Assembly: GCA_020047715.1 (NCBI GenBank)
Contig: JAIFNN010000169.1
Span: 1-45,146 of the forward strand
Length of the DNA: 45,146 bases
Source of the DNA: Bacteroidota bacterium
GTDB taxonomy: Bacteria > Bacteroidota > Bacteroidia > Bacteroidales > GCA-2748055
Direction of reading: 5' to 3'
Made by a program: the position numbers and the translations under genes. A model generated the notes under the pieces. That model searched no databases. It was not told the DNA's origin and saw only the letters and a list, made by a program, of their open reading frames with translations. Shown here piece by piece: positions 34,898 to 43,636 of the stretch (positions are counted from its first letter, which is position 1; each line of letters starts with the position of its first letter).

Positions 34898-36790
34898 TTG
34901 AAAAAGCTTAAATCGTTATTGCAGGTATTATTGTTGCTTTTCTTTTTCGGGGGATGTGCAAAAATGGGTTCCCTTACTGGTGGCTACAAGGATGAAGTCC
35001 CGCCGGTTCTCATCTCCTCCAAACCTTTGAACTTCTCTGTGAATTTCAATTCCGAGAAAATCGAGCTGGAATTTGACGAATATATAGCTCTCAAAAACGT
35101 TAACCAGGAACTGATCATCTCCCCACCGCTTCCCAAAAAACCTGTTGTGAGGATTAAAAACAAATCCGTAATTATCGATCTTAAAAACGAGTTGAGGCAA
35201 AACACAACCTACACCTTGAACTTTGGAAAATCGATAACCGATAATAACGAGGGCAACCCGCTTACAAATTTCGAATTCGTGTTTTCAACCGGAACTTTTC
35301 TCGACTCCCTCTCGGTTAAAGGCAACCTACTCAACTCGTTCAATCTCCTGCCTTCAAAAGAACCCTTTGTTGTTGGACTGTACCATCAGTCTGAGGATTC
35401 GGTTCCCATGAAATCCATTCCTGTGTATATCAGCAAGACGGATACGAAAGGGCTTTTCCAGATCAACAACATCAAGGCCGACACTTTTAAGATTTTTGCC
35501 TTGAAAGACCTCAATTACAATCTCTTGTACGACTTGCCCAATGAAGAAATCGGATTTGCAGACACCTTGCTGATTCTTACTCCTGAATTTCTGAGTTCCC
35601 TTCCCGAAAGAATTGCGGCTGTTGATACCCTTTCGTTGGATACCGTAGACCCCGAAAGGCCCGAACCGACTCCCCCGATATCCGACAAAAAAAAGGAAAA
35701 AAAGTCCAAAAGGCTGGCCCCAGCGGTCAGCCTGCCCGATACTGCTGCAGTTGACAGCTTCGACCAGAAAGTGAAGTTGCCCGAATTGTATGTTGATATG
35801 TTTTATTTTTTGCCCGAGGCAACAAAGCAATACATGACGAACAATGAGCGTATCAGCAGGGAAAATTTTCAGTTGTGTTTCAGCCTCCCACTTAAAGATA
35901 ACCCGGGTATAGAGGTTCTTGGATTTGAAGCGGCTAAACCGTGGTATCTGCCGGAAATTTCCGCCAGGAGGGATACCTTTACTTATTGGATTACCGACAC
36001 GAGCCTTATTAGCCGCGATACGATTAGTCTTCAAATTGCTTATCCCATGAAGGATTCCGTGGGAGTTACTTATACCCAGCTTGACACGATAAAATTCATA
36101 AGCCGCAAACCTTTAGCGAAAGCCACTAAATCAAAATCAGATAGCAAGAAAGCTGAAGCCAAAAACCCGGAAGGAATCTTAACGCCAACAAGCATTCGCA
36201 ACAACGGGATTCTTGATTTTAATGTGAACCTTCCGTTTACCTTTAATTATCCACTTCAACGGGTTGACACTTCGTTTTTGAAATTATATGCTCGGATCGA
36301 CACGCTGGAAGTTCTGCAGAATTATAAATTTGAGATTGATAGTTTCAATTTACGAATGGCCTATTTGGAATGCGTCTGGAAAGAAAAGACAAAATACAGG
36401 CTAGAGGCTCTGCCCGGCGCTTTCAACGACATTTACAAGCACACGAATGATACGGTAGTGCTGAAGTTTTCAATACAGGAGAAAGCTTTTTATGGCACAC
36501 TTACGCTTACCTTAAGTGAGGTGGGTTCACCGCTTTTTGTTCAGCTGATGAACGAAAAGGAACAGGTGTTGAGAACAGCCACAGCTGTTGCAGATGGCCC
36601 GGTTTTGTTTGAGTTTCTTTCTCCGGCGAAGTATAAACTCAAGTTTATCTATGATACCAACAGTAATGGAAAGTGGGATACTGGTGATTATACGAATAAA
36701 ATACAGCCTGAACGGGTGTCTTTTTATAAAGGGGAAATTAACATCCGTTCAAATTGGGATCTTGAGGTGAAGGAGTCTTTTAAACAATAA
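34898..36790 (+). CDS. Ig-like-domain (Big_5 type) lipoprotein
   Basis: I choose the TTG at 34898 as start, which gives a compact lipoprotein signal (about 18 residues, basic KKLK then a run of Leu/Phe, lipobox FGGC) and 630 residues. The first mature domain (about 35-120) matches bacterial Ig-like Big_5 domains: PPVLISSKPLNFSVNF, IELEFDEYIALKN, TYTLNFGKSITDNNEGN. A Lys/Pro-rich linker lies mid-protein. A C-terminal beta region follows, with KLKFIYDTNSNGKWDTGDY. Such proteins are common, usually surface or periplasmic lipoproteins of unknown role. Confidence 0.83.
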   Translation: MKKLKSLLQVLLLLFFFGGCAKMGSLTGGYKDEVPPVLISSKPLNFSVNFNSEKIELEFDEYIALKNVNQELIISPPLPKKPVVRIKNKSVIIDLKNELRQNTTYTLNFGKSITDNNEGNPLTNFEFVFSTGTFLDSLSVKGNLLNSFNLLPSKEPFVVGLYHQSEDSVPMKSIPVYISKTDTKGLFQINNIKADTFKIFALKDLNYNLLYDLPNEEIGFADTLLILTPEFLSSLPERIAAVDTLSLDTVDPERPEPTPPISDKKKEKKSKRLAPAVSLPDTAAVDSFDQKVKLPELYVDMFYFLPEATKQYMTNNERISRENFQLCFSLPLKDNPGIEVLGFEAAKPWYLPEISARRDTFTYWITDTSLISRDTISLQIAYPMKDSVGVTYTQLDTIKFISRKPLAKATKSKSDSKKAEAKNPEGILTPTSIRNNGILDFNVNLPFTFNYPLQRVDTSFLKLYARIDTLEVLQNYKFEIDSFNLRMAYLECVWKEKTKYRLEALPGAFNDIYKHTNDTVVLKFSIQEKAFYGTLTLTLSEVGSPLFVQLMNEKEQVLRTATAVADGPVLFEFLSPAKYKLKFIYDTNSNGKWDTGDYTNKIQPERVSFYKGEINIRSNWDLEVKESFKQ

Positions 36791-36820
36791 ATATTTTAAG
36801 TCCAGAATGATCAAACAGGG

Positions 36821-37786
36821 TTATTGTCTGCCTCTGTTGTTCAGTTCGTTCCAAATAAGGGCTCCGGCACCCAGAACTGCAATGTTTTTGTCCTGTAGGG
36901 CGGATGGAAGCAGTTTTATTTTGTTTCGGTAAATTGGCAGAAGGTAGTGCTCCATATATTTGCGGGTTGGGGCGAAGATAAGATCCCCGGCGCAGGAGAG
37001 TCCGCCGAAAAGAAAAATCGCTTCCGGGCTTGTGTGAGCCACTGCGTCGGCAAGTTTTAGGCCCAGCATTTTTCCGGTATAGTCGAAAGCCTTAAGCGCG
37101 AGGGGGTCGCCCTTTTTTGCAGCTTCGCTGATCATCTTGGCATCAAGGTCATGAAAACTGACGTTTCGGAGCTCGCTGTCCTCAATTTCGGAGGCGATCA
37201 TTTTATACATGGTTCGTTTGATCCCGCTGGCAGAAACGTAGGTTTCGAGGCAGCCCTGTTTTCCACAGGCACACTGTCGGCCCTCGGGAACGACTACGGT
37301 ATGTCCCAGCTCACCGGCAAACCCGTCGTGTCCGTATACAAGTTTTCCATCCACAACAAATCCGCTTCCCAAACCTGTGCCCAGAGTGATCATAATAAAA
37401 TGCTTCATCCCTTTGCCGCCGCCATAAATAAGCTCTCCCAATGCCGCGGCATTGGCGTCGTTGGTAACAATTACCGGTACTGAAAAATGCTTTTTCAATA
37501 AGCCGCCCAAATCCACTGAACCTTTCCAGGGGAGGTTTGGGGCAAATTCGATTTTTCCGGAATAAAAGTTACCGTTTGGAGCGCCCACACCCACACCCAC
37601 AATATCAAAGGCTTCTTTTTCAATTAGCTTCTGCATTTGTTTATAAAGTTCCTCAAGAAAATCCTTAATCTTCGGATACTTGTCTGTAGGAATAGCTCCC
37701 TCATGGGTTAACTCCCCATTCTCAGCAACCAGCCCAAACTTTGTAAACGTACCGCCAATATCAATTCCTACTACACGTTTCTTCAT
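36821..37786 (-). CDS. ROK-family sugar kinase (glucokinase-like)
   Basis: A 321-residue ROK protein from ATG 37784-37786 (the longer frame adds four residues). The ATP phosphate motif (VGIDIGGTFTKFG), the catalytic region (VTNDANAAALGELIYG), the zinc-binding signature (CACGKQGCLETYVSASG) and a GTGLGSGFVVDG motif are all present. It probably phosphorylates glucose or another aldohexose. There is no DNA-binding domain, so it is a kinase and not a NagC-like repressor. No sugar cluster is adjacent to name the substrate. Confidence 0.92.
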   Translation of the reverse strand: MKKRVVGIDIGGTFTKFGLVAENGELTHEGAIPTDKYPKIKDFLEELYKQMQKLIEKEAFDIVGVGVGAPNGNFYSGKIEFAPNLPWKGSVDLGGLLKKHFSVPVIVTNDANAAALGELIYGGGKGMKHFIMITLGTGLGSGFVVDGKLVYGHDGFAGELGHTVVVPEGRQCACGKQGCLETYVSASGIKRTMYKMIASEIEDSELRNVSFHDLDAKMISEAAKKGDPLALKAFDYTGKMLGLKLADAVAHTSPEAIFLFGGLSCAGDLIFAPTRKYMEHYLLPIYRNKIKLLPSALQDKNIAVLGAGALIWNELNNRGRQ

Positions 37787-38150
37787 AGTTAAAACCATTT
37801 CAGATGAAGTATTTTTTTAAAAACGACCTTTCTTGTTTTAAAAACAGTGGTAAAGATAATCGTTTGCGGTGACAAAGAAACAAAAAATAACCTTGAAAAA
37901 CGGATGCGCCGGTTGTGCCGAAGCAATAAATTCTTTTTGAGAGACTCAGTCGGTCTGAGACTTTTAAGGTGTTTCTCCAAAAAGCTTTGATTGAACTTGT
38001 TTGTTGTATCTCGATTTTGTGGCACAAGGAACCACTTCCGGTTTTGATATACTATTCATTACAACCCCTTCAAAAAGAATGTTATGCATTCTCAAACGAT
38101 TAAAGATTGTTTTATTGAAATAATATTTAATTTAGCTGAGATTAAATTTA
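37787..38150. other. intergenic region between the ROK kinase and universal stress protein genes
   Basis: No credible gene is seen. Short open frames on the minus strand (up to 78 codons) have a composition and lack of motifs typical of chance. A TATCTTTA at about 37858-37851, with TTTG 22 bases upstream on the minus strand, may be the ROK gene promoter. Confidence 0.5.
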
Positions 38151-39017
38151 ATGCCTGTCATGATGAAAAATTTCATTATTCCAATTGATTTTTCGAGCGA
38201 TTCCTTAAAAGGGCTTGAAGTTGCCGTTCTTTTTTCCAAAAGATTGCATGTGAATATACAGATGGTTTATGTTCAGAAAAGCAGCGAGGATTACCACCCC
38301 GGCTCAATGGAAGAAGAACACAAGTTTGCCGAGTCCAGATTTAAGGAAATCATCGCGAACTATGAGAACAAACTAGGTAACGATTCGAAGCTTCGTTACA
38401 TTATTAAAAAGGGGAAGATATATCAGGAGATCGTAAATCAGGCTGAATCATACAACAATAGTATAATTGCCGCCTCCACCCATGGTGCCTCCGGGTTTGA
38501 GGACTTTTTTATCGGAAGCAACGCAATCAAAATCATATCTGCCACAGGCAAACCCGTCATTACTATCCGCAAAGGAAATTGTCCTACCGATATTAAGAAA
38601 ATCATTGTTCCCATCAAAATGAATGTTGATACCCGGCAAAAAATTCCCTGGGCCATGGAAGTTGCCGAATTGTTCGGAGCAGAAATACACTTGATTGCAA
38701 TTTCAACAAGCACAAACAAGAAAGATTTGGCCAGGATAAAAGCCTACCAAAGCCAGAGTGCCGATTTTATTGCAAAGCGAAAGATTCCCGTTGTGGCTAA
38801 GCAGCTGTTTGGCGATAGCCTTTCAACCCTCGTCACAAATTATGCCACTGCGGTGAATGCCGACTTACTGGTTATAGGATCCAACCGCTTCAACGGTTCC
38901 AGCAAGCCAATGGGCGGCTATGTTCAGGAAATCCTGAACACCTCCCCGGTTCCCGTCTTGTGCATAACCCCCGGTGAGAAACATGTACCGGTTGGGTTTC
39001 ATGTGGGATCAAAATAG
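38151..39017 (+). CDS. tandem-domain universal stress protein
   Basis: Two UspA folds in one 288-residue chain. Domain 1 (about 5-145) begins KNFIIPIDFSSDSLKGLEVA and ends SNAIKIISATGKPVITIRKG. Domain 2 (about 148-280) begins IKKIIVPIKMNVDTRQKIPW and ends GYVQEILNTSPVPVLCI. Domain 1 has an AASTHGASGFEDFFIGSN segment close to the ATP-binding G-x2-G-x9-G(S/T/N) pattern; domain 2 has IGSNRFNG. Start choices are ATGs at 38151, 38160 and 38163. A stress-survival role is general family knowledge. The protein is convergent with the SDR gene, 3 bases away. Confidence 0.9.
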   Translation: MPVMMKNFIIPIDFSSDSLKGLEVAVLFSKRLHVNIQMVYVQKSSEDYHPGSMEEEHKFAESRFKEIIANYENKLGNDSKLRYIIKKGKIYQEIVNQAESYNNSIIAASTHGASGFEDFFIGSNAIKIISATGKPVITIRKGNCPTDIKKIIVPIKMNVDTRQKIPWAMEVAELFGAEIHLIAISTSTNKKDLARIKAYQSQSADFIAKRKIPVVAKQLFGDSLSTLVTNYATAVNADLLVIGSNRFNGSSKPMGGYVQEILNTSPVPVLCITPGEKHVPVGFHVGSK

Positions 39018-39020
39018 CAC

Positions 39021-39821
39021 TCACGAAACTTTGACTTCTTTCATAAACTCCCGGGTAAGCATTCTCTGCTGAAGTGCTGTGGGAATGAATTTCTGAAGGA
39101 GGATAAGGAAACGGTTCACCCCGAGTGGGATATACAAGAATTTTCCTGTGAGCATCTTTTCTATTGCGTTTTTTGCTAGAACTTCCACGGGTATCGCCGT
39201 GAGTCTTGCTTTTGCCCCATGAGCCTCAATTCTGGCATGTGTTCCGGCATTGGTTCTTACCCCGTTTGGACAAACCACCGATACGCTGATCGGAGAGCCT
39301 TTCAATTCGTACCGAAGCGCCCGGCTGAAGTTTACCACATAAGCTTTGCTGGCACTGTAAACGGTTTTATAAGGAATGGAAAAAAAGGCCGAGAGACTGC
39401 CCACGTTTAAAATATAGGATTTTTCCTGTTTCTTGAGCTCCGGAATAAAATAGCGGGTAAGGAGGGTGAGGGCCCGAATATTTACCATTATCCTGATATC
39501 GCTGTAGGCCGGGTCGGAGTTTTCAAACACCGCCGTTCCAGCAACCCCCGCGTTGTTGACAAGGATGTTTACCGCATACTTTTTTTCTATCACCCATTTA
39601 TAGACGCTTTCCGGGCTTTCCAATTGAGAAAGGTCGGTTTCGAAATAGTCGATGATAACATCGTGTTTTTCACGAATTTCGCGGGCCACCTCGCTGAGTC
39701 CCTCGTTGGGCAGCGAAATCAGTAAAAGGTTCATTTTCCTGCTTCCGCAATACCAGGCAATACCTTTTCCAATGCCTGAGCTGGCACCGGTTATTAGGGC
39801 GAAGGACTTTTCTTGTCTCAT
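39021..39821 (-). CDS. short-chain dehydrogenase/reductase
   Basis: A classical SDR of 266 residues. The cofactor motif is TGASSGIGKGIA, the stabilising NNAG is in ILVNNAGVAG, and the catalytic Ser/Tyr/Lys are in NVGSLSAFFSIPYKTVYSASK (split across about residues 135-155). An Arg rather than Asp after strand 2 is not clear enough to decide NADPH versus NADH. The C-terminal hydrophobic tail (FLILLQKFIP) suggests membrane association, as in acyl or steroid-type SDRs. It overlaps the upstream epimerase gene by 4 bases (ATGA). Confidence 0.9.
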   Translation of the reverse strand: MRQEKSFALITGASSGIGKGIAWYCGSRKMNLLLISLPNEGLSEVAREIREKHDVIIDYFETDLSQLESPESVYKWVIEKKYAVNILVNNAGVAGTAVFENSDPAYSDIRIMVNIRALTLLTRYFIPELKKQEKSYILNVGSLSAFFSIPYKTVYSASKAYVVNFSRALRYELKGSPISVSVVCPNGVRTNAGTHARIEAHGAKARLTAIPVEVLAKNAIEKMLTGKFLYIPLGVNRFLILLQKFIPTALQQRMLTREFMKEVKVS

Positions 39822-40816
39822 CTCGGTAAGGATTTAAGATCATTTAACCAGGTTAATGTGCTTTTCAAACCGGAACCGATGCTCCTGGGGCGATATCCCA
39901 ATTCAGCAATAGCTTTTGAGCTGGATACGTTCCAGTGCTGTACAAATTTTTTCACAAGGGGAGGTGTTATCAGAGGTTCTCTGCCGAAAAGCTTTGCAAA
40001 TAGCAGCATGGTATTCGACAACAGCATCATTAATGCAATGGGGATATGCATCATGCGTTGTTTTTTGCCACTAAGACTGCCCAGCTCCTTGAAGAAATCG
40101 TTGTATGAAATATTGTCGCCTCCCAGAATATAGTTTTCGCCAGACAAACCTTTTTCCATGGCAAGAATATGACCGCTAACCACATCTTCCACGTGTACAT
40201 AGTTTCCAACGCTTTTCCCGTTTCCGGGAATCACATGCCATCGACCTTCGGTGTAGCTTTTTATCATGCGGGTAACCCCGTTGCTTTCGCTAAGGAGCCC
40301 GGGACCATATACTCGGGTGGGGTTTACAATCACCACATAACTGCCCGATCTGCTGAGGGTCCTGAGGATCTCTTCAAGAATTGCTTTTGAGGATTCGTAA
40401 TCGATAAAGTACTTTTGAGGTTTCGGGGATGACTCGTCAACAAAACCCTTTTCCCCCGAAGGACCAAAGACCCCAGCGGTGGAAGTGCACACAAACTTTT
40501 TTACTCCACAAGTAATACCCGCGGAAATAAAATTCATTGTACCTTCTATGTTGAGTCGATAGATTTGGGAAGGGTCGGGGTCCCAGACTTTGGCAAAGGC
40601 TGCGGTGTGATATGCCTGTTCACAACCGGCCATGGCTGCCTCCAGGTCCGCGCGCACGAGGATATCCCCCTTGAAAAGAACAATATTGGGATGCCTGATG
40701 ATTTCCGATTTGGCTAAGGAGCGGTACAGAGCGTGTATGGTGTTGCCCTCGTCGGCAAGTCGCAGCGCCAGTCGACTCCCAATAAATCCCGTAGCTCCGC
40801 TTATGAATATTTTCAC
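39818..40816 (-). CDS. NAD-dependent epimerase/dehydratase family protein (dihydroflavonol reductase-like)
   Basis: An extended SDR of 332 residues with the Rossmann motif IFISGATGFIGSRLALRL, the AYHTAAFAKVWDPD segment, the VCTSTAGVFGPSG region, and a catalytic YESSK (the Y-x3-K form). The overall pattern resembles bacterial dihydroflavonol-4-reductase or 3-beta-HSD-like proteins, often associated with lipid or hopanoid/sterol-type metabolism; the substrate is unknown. It overlaps the genes on both sides by 4 bases, so CPBP protein, this protein and the SDR are translated as a coupled unit. Confidence 0.87.
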   Translation of the reverse strand: MKIFISGATGFIGSRLALRLADEGNTIHALYRSLAKSEIIRHPNIVLFKGDILVRADLEAAMAGCEQAYHTAAFAKVWDPDPSQIYRLNIEGTMNFISAGITCGVKKFVCTSTAGVFGPSGEKGFVDESSPKPQKYFIDYESSKAILEEILRTLSRSGSYVVIVNPTRVYGPGLLSESNGVTRMIKSYTEGRWHVIPGNGKSVGNYVHVEDVVSGHILAMEKGLSGENYILGGDNISYNDFFKELGSLSGKKQRMMHIPIALMMLLSNTMLLFAKLFGREPLITPPLVKKFVQHWNVSSSKAIAELGYRPRSIGSGLKSTLTWLNDLKSLPR

Positions 40817-41526
40817 GGTTTGGTTTTAATTAGTTGCATATTGGGGTGAAAGAGAAAGGAAAACCATTCGTTTGAAAGTGCCAGAACAACGTGGGCAAAA
40901 AACGCGATCCAGAACGAACCCGACCCAACAGCAAGGTAGGAGAGCAGAATGCCGAAGGGGATGGCACCAAGGGTTTCCTTGCTCCCTTTGGGAATGTGAA
41001 CCAGCGAATATACGGCCGTATTCAGAAGTATTGCCGGCCATAAGCCCAGAACGGGCAGACTTGCGAAAAGAAGAAATCCCCTGAATAAAAACTCGTAGGC
41101 CAGAAGGTATAAAATCCAACTCAAAGCACTCGACAACAATAGGGAAACCGACCATTGCTGATCCCGGATCTGCGGGTAATGGGAAAGATTTTCGGAATCC
41201 CGGGAGTTAACATAGTTCATGGGGATTATAACTACCGACAACACCAGGATCCATATCAGCGTGATTCGGTTTGGCATGCCCGTCCCGAACAGAGCGGCTG
41301 AAGAATCCAGGAAGAAACCAATCACAGCGAGCGATGCCAGTCCAAAGAAAAGTACCCCAATCATGCGCTGAATAATCACATGGCGGGCGTTGCTTGAACT
41401 CAGACTTTCCCAGAGTTTGTAGGCAGGGCTGTTTGTTATGAGGTGGTATAAAATAAATCCAAATGATGCTGTTGAAAATGCTGATATGAAAACTTTTATG
41501 GCTTCCGGGTCGAGGGTTGAGGGCAT
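40813..41526 (-). CDS. CPBP-family membrane protein with degenerate protease motifs
   Basis: A 237-residue protein with about seven membrane segments and the arrangement of CPBP (Rce1-like) intramembrane proteases. Motif 1 is YEFLFRG in place of EExxFRG, so the first Glu, the catalytic base in Rce1, is Tyr. Motif 2 (YSLVH) keeps its His. Motif 3 (HVVLA) keeps His but lacks the Asn/Asp four residues later. Proteolysis is therefore doubtful. It leads the overlapping operon with the two dehydrogenases. A TAAATTTG element at 41554-41547 is a likely -7 promoter. Confidence 0.82.
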   Translation of the reverse strand: MPSTLDPEAIKVFISAFSTASFGFILYHLITNSPAYKLWESLSSSNARHVIIQRMIGVLFFGLASLAVIGFFLDSSAALFGTGMPNRITLIWILVLSVVIIPMNYVNSRDSENLSHYPQIRDQQWSVSLLLSSALSWILYLLAYEFLFRGFLLFASLPVLGLWPAILLNTAVYSLVHIPKGSKETLGAIPFGILLSYLAVGSGSFWIAFFAHVVLALSNEWFSFLFHPNMQLIKTKP

Positions 41527-41834
41527 TTTGCGAGGGGTTTGAAAACCAAATTTATGAAAAGAAGGGATAGGAATAAGCTTTTAATGAAAATATTTTTGTC
41601 CCCAGGTTCTCACGTTATAGAGGTTAAGGCTTGCCGCGACCCAATCAAATCATCCAAGAATCCTTAATAAAAAAATTTGCAATGGCAAGAAATCAAAATT
41701 GTCATCTCCTTCGATCTCCCCAGCTTCAGCGAAGGAGAGCCTGAACATCATCCATAAACAAGAGCCGATAATACATTTTGACATTTTTTATAATTTCCTA
41801 CATTTGTAACATGTGACAATAATTTATCCCAAAA
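41527..41834. other. intergenic region with divergent promoters
   Basis: No gene is seen. The left end carries the -7 element of the CPBP operon (minus strand) and the right end the FISUMP promoter. Between them, GCTTCAGCGAAGGAGAGCC-type sequence at about 41723-41742 shows no repeat or RNA structure that I can support. Confidence 0.5.
41777..41806 (+). promoter_or_regulatory. promoter of the FISUMP gene
   Basis: TTTG at 41777-41780, an 18-base spacer, then TACATTTG at 41799-41806; the ATG is at 41835. It fits the Bacteroidota consensus. Confidence 0.6.
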
Positions 41835-42509
41835 ATGCACCTGAAAAACATTTCCCTCTCTCTCATGCTGCTGCTAAGTACCTGCATCATAGGCCTGCGG
41901 GCCCAGACAGTTTCCGATGTGGATGGAAATCTTTACCCCACTGTCGTCATCGGGTCACAAACATGGATGGCAAAAAACCTTTCGGTAAGCAAGTTCAGAA
42001 ACGGGGAGGAAATACCCGAAGCCCGCACATCAAAAAAATGGAACGCAGCCAATAATGCTGGAAAACCTGCGTGGTGCTACTACAATTACGATGCGGCAAA
42101 CGGAAATCGTTACGGTAAGCTTTATAACTGGCATGCTGCGGCCGACCCAAGAGGCATTGCCCCCGAAGGATGGCATGTTCCCAGCGATGCTGAGTGGACC
42201 ATGTTGATTGACACGCTTGGAGGAGAGAAAATCGCCGGCGCCCATATGAAAAGCAAAACCGGTTGGGATGGCACAACTTCAAAAGCCGAAAATGTCGTAA
42301 TTACCGACGGCTTCACCGGTCTCCCAGGTGGGAGTTGTAACCACAGCGGATCGTTTTATGGGATCGGCGATATCGGTGCCTGGTGGAGCACTACCTGGAG
42401 CAGGATCGACATAGCCTGGGCCCACAGCCTTTATTTCGGGAGCGATTTTGTGAGCCGCGATGGCGACTATAAGCGCGTGGGACTATCGGTTCGCTGCGTA
42501 AAGGACTAA
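41835..42509 (+). CDS. FISUMP-domain exported protein
   Basis: A 224-residue protein with a signal peptide (MHLKNISLSLMLLLSTCIIG, cleavage near LRAQ). It carries the Fibrobacter succinogenes major paralogous domain (TIGR02145): VVIGSQTWMAKNLSVSKF, YGKLYNWHAA, PEGWHVPSDAEWTMLIDTLGG, and the C-terminal WWSTTWS ... GLSVRCVKD. The fold is related to C-type-lectin/sulfatase-modifying-like domains and is found on many surface proteins; the ligand is unknown. There is no C-terminal sorting domain, so it is probably periplasmic or outer-membrane associated. Confidence 0.9.
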   Translation: MHLKNISLSLMLLLSTCIIGLRAQTVSDVDGNLYPTVVIGSQTWMAKNLSVSKFRNGEEIPEARTSKKWNAANNAGKPAWCYYNYDAANGNRYGKLYNWHAAADPRGIAPEGWHVPSDAEWTMLIDTLGGEKIAGAHMKSKTGWDGTTSKAENVVITDGFTGLPGGSCNHSGSFYGIGDIGAWWSTTWSRIDIAWAHSLYFGSDFVSRDGDYKRVGLSVRCVKD

Positions 42510-42784
42510 GAATCTTTAAAAAATACCGAAGGTGTTTATGTCTTTTCCCCTGGAAAACGAAACCTTTACCTGTTTGATTGAGTACAAAAACCAGTTTTCA
42601 TTCAAAACCGAATCCAAATTTCGAAAAAAGGCTTAAAGATTAAATTTCGCATGTCTTTAGTGGAATAATTTTGACAAGTGTTGATATTTTTTGATATACG
42701 AGAGGGAGATATTGAAAAGTTTGTGCGAAACTTGTAAAAGTATTTATTAAACTATTATTAAGTGTTTTGCTAGTATACATTTAA

Positions 42785-43243
42785 ATGAGTGAACTAAAAA
42801 ACATATCTATCGACGGAACAGGGAAGACTCCCAAAATTGAATTCAATCAGGAAAGGGGAGATCTTATTTTAATTGGCCGTTCCATCCCGGAAAACGCCAG
42901 CCTCGTTTATGAGCCGCTTCTAGAATGGATAAACGATTACATCAAATCCCCCTTTCACACCACCAATCTCTATCTCAATCTCGAGTACTTCAACTCTGCC
43001 ACTTCCATATGGTTTGCCAAAATGGTAAGGGCTCTGAGCAAAATTACCGGGAAGGACAAAGTCTTTATTATCCATTTGTATTTCGATATGCAGGATTATA
43101 AAAACATGGATACCGACGACCTTAGCGATATGGTAAGTACCTTGGTTGGAAATATCAGCGATGTAAAAGTAAGCATCGGACTGAAAATTCATGGCATCAA
43201 CCGCGAAAGAAAAACTGTTAAGGATACGATGATCTTTATCTAA
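42785..43243 (+). CDS. SiaC-family (DUF1987) regulatory phosphoprotein
   Basis: A 152-residue protein with the DUF1987 landmarks: GKTPKIEFNQERGDLILIG, SIPENASLVYEPLLEWINDY and LNLEYFNSATS. In Pseudomonas, SiaC is dephosphorylated by the SiaA phosphatase and phosphorylated by SiaB, and controls a diguanylate cyclase. The Ser/Thr residues in YFNSATS lie where the phosphosite is expected. No SiaA, SiaB or GGDEF gene is nearby, so it is an orphan here. About 275 bases without a gene precede it. Confidence 0.88.
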   Translation: MSELKNISIDGTGKTPKIEFNQERGDLILIGRSIPENASLVYEPLLEWINDYIKSPFHTTNLYLNLEYFNSATSIWFAKMVRALSKITGKDKVFIIHLYFDMQDYKNMDTDDLSDMVSTLVGNISDVKVSIGLKIHGINRERKTVKDTMIFI

Positions 43244-43302
43244 TGCAGTCCTTTTTGCGATAGGAACCGTTAGCGCGAATAATTTTATTTAATAGGATTG
43301 AG

Positions 43303-43326
43303 AAGCCTTGGAGAAATCCGGGGCTT
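43303..43326 (+). terminator. hairpin after siaC-like gene, possible terminator
   Basis: AAGCCTTGGA (43303-43312), loop GAAA, TCCGGGGCTT (43317-43326). This is a 10-bp stem including two G-U pairs, with a GNRA tetraloop, starting 60 bases after the SiaC stop. Only a loose T-rich stretch (GTTCATTT) follows, so termination is likely but not certain. Confidence 0.5.
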
Positions 43327-43525
43327 GTTCATTTATCCCTATGCCGTTTTGGAGAAATAAAGGGGTCCAGACGGTCACTCCCAATGGATATCGGGAAGCG
43401 ACACTCTGATTATGAGTGTTAAATCAGGGTTTCCATCCGTTTACACAGATTTGTATCCCTTTGTACCAGTATAAGTTAAAGTTGATTAAATGTAAAATAT
43501 TACAGGGATTAAGATTGATTTTTAG

Positions 43526-43547
43526 AAATACTGGCGAAAATACTGGC
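43526..43547 (+). repeat. 10-base direct repeat upstream of the AbiE promoter
   Basis: AAATACTGGC occurs at 43526-43535 and again at 43538-43547, separated by GA. The 12-base period and position 33 bases ahead of the -33 element suggest a regulator binding site, possibly for the AbiEi antitoxin, which autoregulates in characterised systems. Confidence 0.5.
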
Positions 43548-43579
43548 TCGTTTATCAATACGCTTTTGCTCACCTTACT

Positions 43580-43611
43580 TTTGAAAAGATTATTAAAGAT
43601 CACTATATTTG
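43580..43611 (+). promoter_or_regulatory. promoter of the AbiE toxin-antitoxin pair
   Basis: TTTG at 43580-43583, a 20-base spacer, then TATATTTG at 43604-43611; the ATG follows at 43637. This is the best match to the Bacteroidota consensus in the window. Confidence 0.7.
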
Positions 43612-43636
43612 TGAACTAAACATCCTATATTTTAGT

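Larger units (their letters stand above)
43244..43636. other. non-coding region upstream of the AbiE pair, hairpin-rich with a tRNA-like remnant
   Basis: No gene is seen in 393 bases. In order it holds a GAAA-capped hairpin (43303-43326) and a tRNA-anticodon-arm-like segment on the minus strand at 43397-43416 (CTCATAATCAG then GTGTCGCT). An adjacent 6-base hairpin has arms ACACTC/GAGTGT (43401-43419). A 10-base direct repeat and the AbiE promoter follow. Confidence 0.55.

Noticed and set aside
35354-36034. 226-codon minus-strand open frame opposite the Ig-like lipoprotein gene
   Set aside because: It is antisense to a gene with clear signal peptide and domain features, and its own translation shows no family pattern.
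37789-38027. Two overlapping minus-strand open frames upstream of the ROK gene
   Set aside because: Neither has motifs, a start signal or plausible composition. The region is better explained as the ROK promoter.
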